NCBI GenBank assembly: GCA_031270925.1
Contig: JAISWY010000168.1
Coordinates: 1 to 7,938, forward strand
DNA length: 7,938 nt
DNA from: Candidatus Symbiothrix sp.
GTDB lineage: Bacteria > Bacteroidota > Bacteroidia > Bacteroidales > Azobacteroidaceae
Direction: 5' to 3'
Part shown: positions 1 through 5,002 of the stretch, one piece after another
How the letters are laid out: the number at the start of each line of letters is the position of its first letter
Numbering within the stretch: the stretch's first letter is position 1
Notes under the pieces: model-generated
What the model was told of the DNA's origin: nothing
The model's input: the letters and a program-made list of their open reading frames with translations, nothing else
Database searches by the model: none
Position numbers and translations under genes: made by a program

Positions 1-81
1 CGGGAAAACCGCACGTACGGATTGAAGAGGGGGTAGGAGAGACTTATTATTGATTATTGAAGTCTCTCCGCTCTACTCTAC
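1..81 (+). mobile_element. Group II intron, 3' end (partial domain V and domain VI)
   Basis: The first 23 bases look like the distal and 3' part of domain V: a small hairpin (CGG, loop GAAAA, CCG at 1-11), a two-base bulge (CA, 12-13), then CGTACGG, the usual 3' strand of the basal helix. Its pairing partner would lie just before the window. Domain VI follows at 27-78. GGAGAGACTT (36-45) pairs perfectly with AAGTCTCTCC (60-69). Below that, GAG-GGGG (27-33) pairs with CTCT-A-CTC (71-78), leaving A75 unpaired, as expected for the lariat branch point. The intron should end at about base 81 (TAC), six bases after that A, which is a normal distance. The reverse transcriptase/maturase gene, if there is one, is upstream and cannot be seen. 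The call rests on secondary structure and remembered consensus, not on a covariance search. Confidence 0.72.
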
Positions 82-126
82 CGGTAAAACATTTAACCGC
101 AAGGGACGCAAAGGTTTCGCTTCGAG

Positions 127-367
127 TCACCTGCAAAACCCTGTGTTAAGCAGAGGCGACAGACCGCAGGTCTGAATATACATAACCTTAAGTTTGCAGA
201 AAAAAAAATCTGAGGTTAAATTTATTACTTTTGTTGTATGAAAGATTAGATTTAACCGACTGACAGAGGTAAACCATATTCATAACGAGACATCCCCCAA
301 TGAAGCGAAGCGATTGGGGGATAGAGAAATAAGCACTCTCCCCTCAACCCCGAAGTGGGTTGAATAT
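127..367 (+). repeat. Left arm of a composite inverted repeat made of three hairpin modules
   Basis: Three modules recur in the same order in reverse complement at 501-630. Module A (127-177) matches 580-630 at about 46 of 51 bases and contains the hairpin CAGACC-GCA-GGTCTG. Module B (294-331) is identical to 534-571 over 38 bases. It folds as ATCCCCCAAT/ATTGGGGGAT, a 10 bp stem at 292-322, with GCGAAGC, a very stable DNA mini-hairpin sequence, in the loop at 305-311. Module C (342-367) matches 501-524 and folds as TCAACCC/GGGTTGA. Modules A and B are separated by about 114 bases here but by about 8 in the other arm. No ORF of note lies in this stretch. The modules resemble REP-like extragenic palindromes; whether they recur elsewhere in the genome cannot be seen. 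A further motif at 94-113, AACCGCAAGGGACGCAAAGG, lies outside the repeated part. Confidence 0.85.
178..291. other. Extra segment in the left arm, bounded by CATAAC direct repeats
   Basis: This stretch separates modules A and B in the left arm and has no counterpart in the right arm. CATAAC occurs at 181-186 and again at 281-286, exactly 100 bases apart, so the extra DNA may be an insertion here or a deletion from the other copy. Inside is a -7-like box, TACTTTTG (226-233), flanked by an 8-base inverted repeat (GGTTAAAT 214-221, ATTTAACC 250-257). No TTG stands at the right distance upstream, and the only nearby ATG (238) meets a stop after three codons. No gene is supported. Confidence 0.5.
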
Positions 368-500
368 ATCTATTAACAAGTTGATGGATATTCCGGCTCA
401 ACGCCATGCCGTTGATTCGGTACAACTTCCCTTTTTTGTTTGTTTATAAGACATAATTGATAAGTTTTGATTAATCGGGCTAAGATAGTGATTTATTTCG
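368..500. other. Spacer between the inverted-repeat arms, with one further hairpin
   Basis: This is AT-rich DNA with no supported gene. It holds a fourth small palindrome, TCAACG (398-403) paired with CGTTGA (410-415) around a 6-base loop. A T-rich run begins about 15 bases after it, too far for a standard intrinsic terminator. An open frame starting at 467 runs through the right repeat arm, but its length follows from repeat sequence and it has no promoter or recognisable product. Confidence 0.5.
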
Positions 501-630
501 GATATTCAACCCTTCGGGTTGAGGAGGTCGATGTATTTCTCTATCCCCCAATCGCTTCGCTTCATTGGGGGTTATTAACATTCAGACCTGCGGTCTGTCG
601 CTTCTACTTAACACAGGGGTTTGCAACTGA
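501..630 (-). repeat. Right arm of the composite inverted repeat
   Basis: This is the reverse-complement copy of modules C (501-524), B (534-571) and A (580-630). Module C here forms a tighter hairpin than on the left (TCAACCC-GAA-GGGTTGA on the minus strand). Module B keeps the GCGAAGC loop on the minus strand (554-560) and an 8 bp stem. Compared with the left arm, the A-B junction is compact, at about 8 bases. The repeat ends about 105 bases before the yqeY promoter, so the whole array is intergenic. Confidence 0.85.
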
Positions 631-734
631 GCCAAGTCAAAACCAAAAGTATCGGGTCAGTTCCGTATTCTTTCTTTTCCTACCTGAGTAGTTGGTATTT
701 TTATTTGTATGTATGTAATCTGAAAATTTAATGC

Positions 735-742
735 TAACTTTG
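735..742 (+). promoter_or_regulatory. Promoter -7 box for yqeY
   Basis: TAACTTTG fits the Bacteroidota -7 consensus TAnnTTTG exactly and ends 25 bases before the yqeY ATG. At the preferred 19-base spacing the -33 position reads ATG (713-715) rather than TTG, so only the -7 half is strong. Transcription would begin near 748, giving a leader of about 20 bases. Confidence 0.6.
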
Positions 743-767
743 TGGCAACGATTAAAAAATATAAAGT

Positions 768-1220
768 ATGAACTTATTCGACACTATCAGCAACGACATC
801 AAAGCGGCCATGTTGGCCAAGGAAAAAGTGCGTTTGGAAGCCCTGCGCGGCGCAAAAAAAGAATTTTTGGAAGCGAAAACGGCCAAAGGCGCCGACGGCG
901 AACTGTCCGACGAAACAGCTGTTAAGATCCTGCAAAAAATGGTAAAGCAACGGAAAGAAAGCGCGGCCATTTTCAACGAACAGAATCGCACGGATTTGGC
1001 CGAAAAAGAATTGGCCGAAGTTGCGGTTTTGGAAACTTATCTTCCGCAACAGTTATCGCCTGAGGAATTGGCGACGCAAGTGAAAGCGATTATTGCGCAA
1101 GTAGGAGCTACATCGCCTCAAGACATGGGAAAAGTGATGGGCGTTGCCACAAAAGCATTGGCCGGAAAAACCGAGGGGCGGTTGATTTCGGAAGCGGTTA
1201 AGCGCTTGCTGGCAAATTAA
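768..1220 (+). CDS. yqeY: YqeY/GatB-like family protein
   Basis: This 150-residue soluble protein has the usual length of the YqeY family, which resembles the C-terminal tail domain of the GatB subunit of the glutamyl-tRNA(Gln) amidotransferase. The family is thought to interact with tRNA or aminoacyl-tRNA, but its role is not settled. Family features visible are the N-terminal helix beginning MNLFDTISNDIKAAMLAKEK, the VRLEALRGAKK segment, LQKMVKQRKESAAIF, the LETYLPQQLSPEEL hinge at about residues 89-102, and the glycine-containing DMGKVMGVATKALAGKTEGRLISE near the C terminus. The start at 768 is chosen because the protein then begins as family members do and a -7 box lies just upstream. In other Bacteroidales this gene commonly follows ftsZ; here it follows a repeat-rich region instead. 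It converges on the OmpA-type gene and shares its terminator. Confidence 0.92.
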   Translation: MNLFDTISNDIKAAMLAKEKVRLEALRGAKKEFLEAKTAKGADGELSDETAVKILQKMVKQRKESAAIFNEQNRTDLAEKELAEVAVLETYLPQQLSPEELATQVKAIIAQVGATSPQDMGKVMGVATKALAGKTEGRLISEAVKRLLAN

Positions 1221-1249
1221 TCAAATTACAATTTTTTTCATAACAACAA

Positions 1250-1283
1250 AAAATTCCCGCATCCAAGTGGATACGGGAATTTT
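1250..1283. terminator. Bidirectional intrinsic terminator between yqeY and the OmpA gene
   Basis: A stem of 14 paired positions plus one C-A mismatch (AAAATTCCCG-C-ATCC at 1250-1264 against GGAT-A-CGGGAATTTT at 1269-1283) closes a four-base loop (AAGT). The A-run on the left and T-run on the right give a U-tract when read from either strand. It sits 29 bases past the yqeY stop and 22 bases past the stop of the opposing gene, so it should serve both. Confidence 0.88.
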
Positions 1284-1305
1284 CATTTGTCCAAAAACGA
1301 GCTAA

Positions 1306-1986
1306 TTATTTTAACGTGCCGTTGTGTGCATCCTGAATCATCTTCGCATTCGGAAGAATATAAACTTCAACGCGACGGTTTTGTTGTCTTCCGGTAGCGG
1401 TACTGTTATCGGCAATCGGCGAAGAAGCGCCGAATCCTTCGGTTGTAAGACGGTTCGAAGTTACACCTTGTGCTGTCAAAAATGTAGCTACGGAAGTTGC
1501 ACGCGCTTTCGACAACTTGTCGTTGATTTGGTCGCTACCCGTACTGTCGGTATGGCCGGCAATTCTCACATCGGTGTCGGGAGTAGCTTGCAATGAAGCG
1601 GCGAATTGCGTTAAAGCCGTTTTCGAAGCTGTGTTCAATGTGCTGGCATTTGTTGCAAATAAAATACCTGAATCGAAAGTAACTTTGATGGCTTGTCCAT
1701 CATTGATCGATTCCACCTGGGCATCTTTGATTTTTTGCAATTCTTCTTTTTGTTTATCCATTTTGCGGCCGATTAATGCACCTGCGCCACCTCCTACGGC
1801 CGCTCCGGCAGCTGCACCCCAAGCGGCGCCTTTACCACCATTCAACAATGCACCGATTCCTGCGCCGATAGCTGCACCTGCGCCTGCACCGATTCCTGTA
1901 CCTTTGACAGTGTTGCTTGCTCCACAACCGGAGAACACAATCGCTACACTCAAAGCCAAACATGCAAATAAATTTACTCTTTTCAT
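1306..1986 (-). CDS. OmpA-family outer membrane lipoprotein with glycine-zipper segment
   Basis: This 226-residue protein probably anchors the outer membrane to peptidoglycan. Residues 1-20 form a lipoprotein signal peptide (hydrophobic core LFACLALSVAIVF, lipobox FSGC), so Cys21 would be lipidated. Residues 30-73 are a glycine-zipper region (repeated GAGxGA/GAAxG patterns), a membrane-inserting motif. A short charged linker (DKQKEELQKIKDAQ) follows. The C-terminal OmpA domain spans about 100-211, with HTDSTG (Asp147) and NRRVE (Arg204), the residues that bind diaminopimelate in this family. The architecture is like that of YiaD-type lipoproteins. A weak -7-like box (TTAATTTG on the minus strand, 2037-2030) lies 43 bases upstream with no clear -33, so the promoter is uncertain. 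The gene is convergent with yqeY and ends at the shared terminator. Confidence 0.93.
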   Translation of the reverse strand: MKRVNLFACLALSVAIVFSGCGASNTVKGTGIGAGAGAAIGAGIGALLNGGKGAAWGAAAGAAVGGGAGALIGRKMDKQKEELQKIKDAQVESINDGQAIKVTFDSGILFATNASTLNTASKTALTQFAASLQATPDTDVRIAGHTDSTGSDQINDKLSKARATSVATFLTAQGVTSNRLTTEGFGASSPIADNSTATGRQQNRRVEVYILPNAKMIQDAHNGTLK

Positions 1987-2051
1987 TTTAGAAATTTTTA
2001 AATGATTAATGTATAATTGCTTAATAACACAAATTAATATTGTTTAAAAAA

Positions 2052-2348
2052 TTATTCGGGAATTTCTACAGTACCCGAATAAGCGGCTTCTGCGGTCAAA
2101 ACCAAGCGGATTTCTTCTTCCGAAAAGTCGCCGATTTTGTCTTTTTTCGACTGTTCGATGATGAAAGCGACCAATTCGGCCTCTTCTTTTGTTTCGTCGT
2201 CGTCGTTTAACCAATCGCGCTTTTCGTAAAAATCGCAAATCACATCTAAAAAATAATAGATGTCGTCGTCTTCAAACCGTTCTTTTAACTCTTGCGGCAA
2301 GTAGTTTTGAATAAACTTTACCGCGACTTCGTCATCGTATTCAGACAT
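2052..2348 (-). CDS. Small acidic protein of unknown function, paired with the DUF5606 gene
   Basis: This 98-residue soluble protein is strongly acidic, with clusters such as SEYDDEVAVK, RFEDDD, LNDDDETKEEAE and FSEEEI, and has no signal peptide or membrane segment. The predicted content is largely helical. I recognise no enzyme motif. It starts 6 bases after the stop of the DUF5606 gene, which implies one transcript and probably a linked function; I recall similar small acidic proteins beside DUF5606 in other Bacteroidales, but this was not checked. No terminator is visible in the 65 bases between its stop and the OmpA start. Confidence 0.82.
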   Translation of the reverse strand: MSEYDDEVAVKFIQNYLPQELKERFEDDDIYYFLDVICDFYEKRDWLNDDDETKEEAELVAFIIEQSKKDKIGDFSEEEIRLVLTAEAAYSGTVEIPE

Positions 2349-2354
2349 AGTGTT

Positions 2355-2801
2355 TTATTTATTTTCTTCGGATTGCGCCGTTTCTTCGGCGTTTTCTTCT
2401 TCTGTTTTTTCTTCTGTAAAATCAGTTAAACCTTCTTTAACCAACAAGTTATACCACATCATTATTTTTCTGATGTCCGATGGATAAACGCGATCTTTAT
2501 CGAAATTAGGCAGAACCGATTCAAAATATTTTTTCAATTCGTCGGTAGAAATGTTCTTGTCGAACGCAATCGGCTGTCCGTTTTCCTTCTCTTTGATGTT
2601 GTTCAACACTTCTCTCAAAGACTTTTCTTCTTCTTCTTCGGTATAAATCGAAATATCGCCCAACGAAATCACTTTATCGCGCATATACACCGGCCCGCGC
2701 TTGTGGTCGAGCAGCGACTCGGCGATAAACATATTTTTTCCCTGCGAAATCAGTTTGAATAATCCTGGTTTTCCGGAAACGGATAAAATTTCTTTCAACA
2801 T
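2355..2801 (-). CDS. DUF5606 domain protein
   Basis: This 148-residue protein is of a type widespread in Bacteroidota and annotated as DUF5606. The N-terminal half (MLKEILSVSGKPGLFKLISQ, then FIAESLLDHKRGPVYMRDKV and LGDISIYT) is the conserved, beta-rich domain. Next come an acidic patch (EEEEEKSLREVL), a middle segment with LPNFDKDRVYPSDIRKIMMWYN at about residues 97-118, and a low-complexity acidic tail (about 129-148) rich in Glu. There is no signal peptide or membrane helix, so it should be cytoplasmic. The function is unknown. It begins 53 bases after coaE and has a good promoter of its own. The following small acidic gene is almost contiguous. Confidence 0.9.
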   Translation of the reverse strand: MLKEILSVSGKPGLFKLISQGKNMFIAESLLDHKRGPVYMRDKVISLGDISIYTEEEEEKSLREVLNNIKEKENGQPIAFDKNISTDELKKYFESVLPNFDKDRVYPSDIRKIMMWYNLLVKEGLTDFTEEKTEEENAEETAQSEENK

Positions 2802-2833
2802 AATTATTAATTCTAAATTTCTGTATTGCGACG

Positions 2834-2863
2834 CAAATTTAAGGTAAAATTTAATTACTTCAA
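2834..2863 (-). promoter_or_regulatory. Promoter for the DUF5606 gene pair, overlapping the end of coaE
   Basis: On the minus strand TTG (2863-2861) is followed by exactly 19 bases and TAAATTTG (2841-2834), a full match to the Bacteroidota TTG-N19-TAnnTTTG pattern. The -33 element falls inside the last codons of coaE. Transcription would start near 2827, about 25 bases before the ATG at 2801. The pair can therefore be expressed independently of coaE. Confidence 0.75.
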
Positions 2864-3433
2864 TCGTTTTAACAAATTTTCTATTTGTGGGAGCAATGCT
2901 TGCCGATTATCGTTAATTATTGTAAAATTAGCGAGGCGACAACGGCTTGCATCATCCATTTGTTGTTGGATGCGACGATCAATTTCTTCTTTAGAAAGCT
3001 TATCGCGTTGCTGCACTCGTTCGACTCTTATTTCGTAACAAGATGAGACATTGATGATTATATCTACTTTGTTACATAAGTTCGATTCGAATAAGATGGC
3101 TGACTCAACACCGACAACGCTTTTTTCGGGAAATTGATTTTTCCACTCGTCCAAATCGTTTTCTACTTTGGGATGAACAATCGAATTGACAAATCTTAAA
3201 TCTTCAGACGATTGGAAAATGCGAGAAGCCAACAGAGAACGATTCAAAACACCCTCGGCATACAATTCGGCGCCGAAACGCTCGGTCAGTTTTTGCCGGA
3301 TAACCGGCGAAATATTATAAAGGATTTTGGCGGCAATGTCGGTATTATAAACAGGTATCCCATTGATCTCAAGCAATTTAGATACAATGGATTTTCCGCT
3401 TCCGATGCCGCCGGTAATACCCAAAACTTTCAT
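2855..3433 (-). CDS. coaE: Dephospho-CoA kinase
   Basis: This 192-residue enzyme phosphorylates the 3'-hydroxyl of dephospho-CoA with ATP, the last step of coenzyme A synthesis in the cytoplasm. It has the P-loop GITGGIGSGKS (residues 5-15), VYNTDIAAK (the conserved Asp region of the CoA-binding side), LNRSLLASRIF, SIVHPKV, the ESAILFES segment, and the lid and adenine-binding part RVQQRDKLSKEEIDRRIQQQ with NFTIINDN near the C terminus. Length and motif order fit the family. It begins 7 bases after a 45-codon ORF and lies downstream of yajC, so it belongs to the yajC transcript. The next gene, DUF5606, has a separate promoter. Confidence 0.96.
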   Translation of the reverse strand: MKVLGITGGIGSGKSIVSKLLEINGIPVYNTDIAAKILYNISPVIRQKLTERFGAELYAEGVLNRSLLASRIFQSSEDLRFVNSIVHPKVENDLDEWKNQFPEKSVVGVESAILFESNLCNKVDIIINVSSCYEIRVERVQQRDKLSKEEIDRRIQQQMDDASRCRLANFTIINDNRQALLPQIENLLKRLK

Positions 3434-3440
3434 GGTCGCC

Positions 3441-3578
3441 TTATTGATGGGAATATTGCACTATCCAAAAAATAAAAGCCAGAACGACAAAAAGCAGGAA
3501 AACCGAAAATTTTTTCCACGTTTGACTGTGAAAAAATGCTTTGGCTTTCCGTTTTTGTACTTCTTTATCAATTTTCAT
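3441..3578 (-). CDS. 45-residue single-helix protein; probable N-terminal remnant of YbbR
   Basis: A 45-codon frame (MKIDKEVQKRKAKAFFHS..., ending in TAA at 3443-3441) starts within the end of yajC with a 4-base ATGA overlap and stops 7 bases before coaE. It has a basic N terminus (residues 1-23, many Lys/Arg) and one strong membrane helix, FSVFLLFVVLAFIFWIVQ (24-41). Its last residues are YSHQ. In Bacteroidales this position between yajC and coaE is normally held by a YbbR-like gene of about 300 codons, whose start is a basic stretch followed by a helix of the form FLxFxxLxxxFWxxQ. This frame matches that anchor and then ends, with no room for the YbbR repeats. It may be a pseudogene stub or a functional microprotein. 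Translational coupling to yajC makes translation likely. The YbbR link is from remembered family sequences, not an alignment. Confidence 0.68.
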   Translation of the reverse strand: MKIDKEVQKRKAKAFFHSQTWKKFSVFLLFVVLAFIFWIVQYSHQ

Positions 3579-3880
3579 TGCGCGCTGGCAAAGACTGACG
3601 ATTTTTCGACTTTAATTTTTACATTTTCTGCGATTTCAACCACATATTCGCCGTCGTTGATTTCTTTCAATTTGCCGTAAATGCCGCTCGAAAGAATCAC
3701 TTTATCGCCGGTTTTCAAGGCTGCACGTTGTTTTTCGATTTCTTTTTGTTTCTTTTGTTGTGGACGAATCATGAATAAATACATGACTACAAAAATTAGA
3801 ATCAACGGAAGAAACGTCATCCATGAATTACTGGAATTTGCAGCCTGAGCTACATCCTGTAAAAAAATGCTTAGTGTCAT
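3575..3880 (-). CDS. yajC: Preprotein translocase accessory subunit YajC
   Basis: This 101-residue inner-membrane protein associates with SecD and SecF to support Sec-dependent export. It has a short N-terminal segment (MTLSIFLQDVAQAANSSNSW), one membrane helix at about residues 21-38 (MTFLPLILIFVVMYLFMI), then the family signature RPQQKKQKEIEKQ and a small cytoplasmic beta domain containing LKTGDKVILSSGIYGKLKEI. Length and layout are standard. It lies downstream of nusB with an 85-base gap containing its own -7 box. Its stop overlaps the start of the following 45-codon ORF by four bases. Confidence 0.95.
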   Translation of the reverse strand: MTLSIFLQDVAQAANSSNSWMTFLPLILIFVVMYLFMIRPQQKKQKEIEKQRAALKTGDKVILSSGIYGKLKEINDGEYVVEIAENVKIKVEKSSVFASAQ

Positions 3881-3908
3881 TTGTTTGTGTTTTAAAAAAT
3901 TTGAGTTG

Positions 3909-3916
3909 CAAAGGTA
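3909..3916 (-). promoter_or_regulatory. Promoter -7 box for yajC-(ybbR remnant)-coaE
   Basis: On the minus strand TACCTTTG (3916-3909) is a full TAnnTTTG match 28 bases upstream of the yajC ATG. At 19-base spacing the -33 site reads TGT rather than TTG, so that half is weak. The box lies in the nusB-yajC gap, where I see no terminator, so the genes may also be read from nusB. Confidence 0.6.
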
Positions 3917-3965
3917 AGCATTTTTCTTTAATATAACATTTGAATAAAAGGAAGAAAAATGATTT

Positions 3966-4889
3966 TTAATTTTTAAATAATTTTTCGCCGTTTCTCAATT
4001 CGGAAACGATTTTATCCAAAACACCGTTGATGAAGAGGGCGCTTTTGGGCGTACTGTAATAACGCGCAATTTCGATGTATTCGTTCAGCGAAACATTGAC
4101 GGGAATATCGGGGAAATTCTTGATTTCGGCCAAAGCCATCTGCATGATATACAAGTCAATAGCGGCAATCCGTTCCAAATCCCAGTTTTGAATTTGCCGA
4201 TTGATGAGTTCGCTGCTCTCCTTTTCTTCATTCAGCGTTTTGTGCAGCAAGGTGAGGGCGAAACGGCGGTCGCTTTCGTCGCGAAACATCGGAAGCAAGT
4301 CTTGCTGCGGATTTCCTTCCTTCATCCGTTTAATGGTTTTGAGGGCGAATGTACCGATGGTTTCCAAATCGTCTTGCCAGTAGATATTTTTTTCTTCCAG
4401 TGATTCTATTAAGGATTCGTTTTCTAAAAAGTTGGTTTTCAGTACATTATACCAGAATTTTTGATCCGACTCGTAATTGTCTTCCTGTTGCACGTAATTT
4501 TTGTAAAGCTCCGATTGCAGGATTTCATTCAACAAATTACGGAGAAAACTCCGGTCTTCCTCATCCCAAAGACGGCCGTATTGATTGGCAAATTTCTCCA
4601 GCTGTTCGTTTTGACGCAATTCTTCGGCGAAACGGTTGTTTGAAAAACGGACGTTAGGATTGCGGTCTTCTTCCGAGAGAAGGAACTTGTATTGCAAGGC
4701 GTCGATTTTTTTTTGTTCCATATCGGTCAATATTCCGATCAGCAACAGTAGATAATGATACAGGTCGTAAGCTTTTTGCAGACTGCGATTCAACTCGTTT
4801 TCGGCGTTATTGAATGGTGTAGCGCTTTTTTGGTAGTGAGCATACACTACTTGAAGAACTTTTATCCGGATCAAAATACGATTAATCAT
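3966..4889 (-). CDS. nusB: Transcription antitermination factor NusB (long Bacteroidota form)
   Basis: NusB binds boxA RNA together with NusE (ribosomal protein S10) and supports antitermination, mainly on rRNA operons. This form is 307 residues, about twice the length of E. coli NusB. It starts MINRILIRIKVLQVVYAHYQ, the typical opening in this phylum. A long helical N-terminal part covers roughly residues 1-180, and the recognisable NusB core is in the C-terminal third: LPMFRDESDRRFALTLL, WDLERIAAIDLYIMQMALAE, IPVNVSLNEYIEIARYYS and FINGVLDKIVSEL. An ATG 36 bases earlier (4925) is also in frame, but I chose 4889 because the -7 box TACCTTTG at 4922-4915 puts the transcript start near 4908, downstream of 4925. 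The gene heads the minus-strand block and is divergent from sufC. Confidence 0.93.
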   Translation of the reverse strand: MINRILIRIKVLQVVYAHYQKSATPFNNAENELNRSLQKAYDLYHYLLLLIGILTDMEQKKIDALQYKFLLSEEDRNPNVRFSNNRFAEELRQNEQLEKFANQYGRLWDEEDRSFLRNLLNEILQSELYKNYVQQEDNYESDQKFWYNVLKTNFLENESLIESLEEKNIYWQDDLETIGTFALKTIKRMKEGNPQQDLLPMFRDESDRRFALTLLHKTLNEEKESSELINRQIQNWDLERIAAIDLYIMQMALAEIKNFPDIPVNVSLNEYIEIARYYSTPKSALFINGVLDKIVSELRNGEKLFKN

Positions 4890-4914
4890 TATAAAGAGCA
4901 TTGTAAAAACAGGG

Positions 4915-4944
4915 CAAAGGTACAAATAAAATTGGGAATTGAAA
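4915..4944 (-). promoter_or_regulatory. Promoter for nusB, overlapping the sufC promoter
   Basis: On the minus strand the -7 box is TACCTTTG (4922-4915), 25 bases before the ATG at 4889. The 19-spaced -33 position (4944-4942) reads TTT within a T-run, so it is imperfect. The site shares its -33 side with the divergent sufC promoter. Confidence 0.65.
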
Positions 4945-4961
4945 AAAATCGCGTACCTTTG
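4932..4961 (+). promoter_or_regulatory. Promoter for sufC-sufD-CDF
   Basis: TTG (4932-4934), 19 bases, then TACCTTTG (4954-4961): a full match to the Bacteroidota housekeeping promoter pattern. The transcript should begin near 4968 with a leader of about 35 bases that is A-rich and lacks a Shine-Dalgarno sequence. No obvious palindromic operator for an iron or Fe-S regulator is visible in the leader. Confidence 0.78.
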
Positions 4962-5002
4962 TGCTGATTATTTCACGAAACAAAAGTATAACTTAGAATA
5001 AA

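Noticed and set aside
191..233. Complete promoter at TACTTTTG (226-233)
   Set aside because: The nearest TTTG (193-196) is 29 bases away rather than about 19, and no gene follows.
398..437. Hairpin followed by a T-rich run as a terminator
   Set aside because: The T-run starts about 15 bases after the stem, the stem is only 6 bp, and no gene is seen to end there.
127..630. CRISPR array or IS element with transposase
   Set aside because: The repeats are inverted, few and different from one another with no regular spacers, and no transposase frame lies between or beside them in the window.
467..691. Open frame of 74 codons on the + strand
   Set aside because: Its middle is the right arm of the inverted repeat, no promoter or family resemblance is visible, and length alone at this size is not evidence.
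1517..2005. Open frame of 162 codons on the + strand, rich in Pro and Ala
   Set aside because: It is antisense to the OmpA-type lipoprotein; the Pro/Ala richness is simply the complement of its glycine-zipper codons.
4890..4925. Longer nusB start at 4925
   Set aside because: The extra 12 residues are not typical of NusB, and the -7 box at 4922-4915 would put the transcript start downstream of that ATG.
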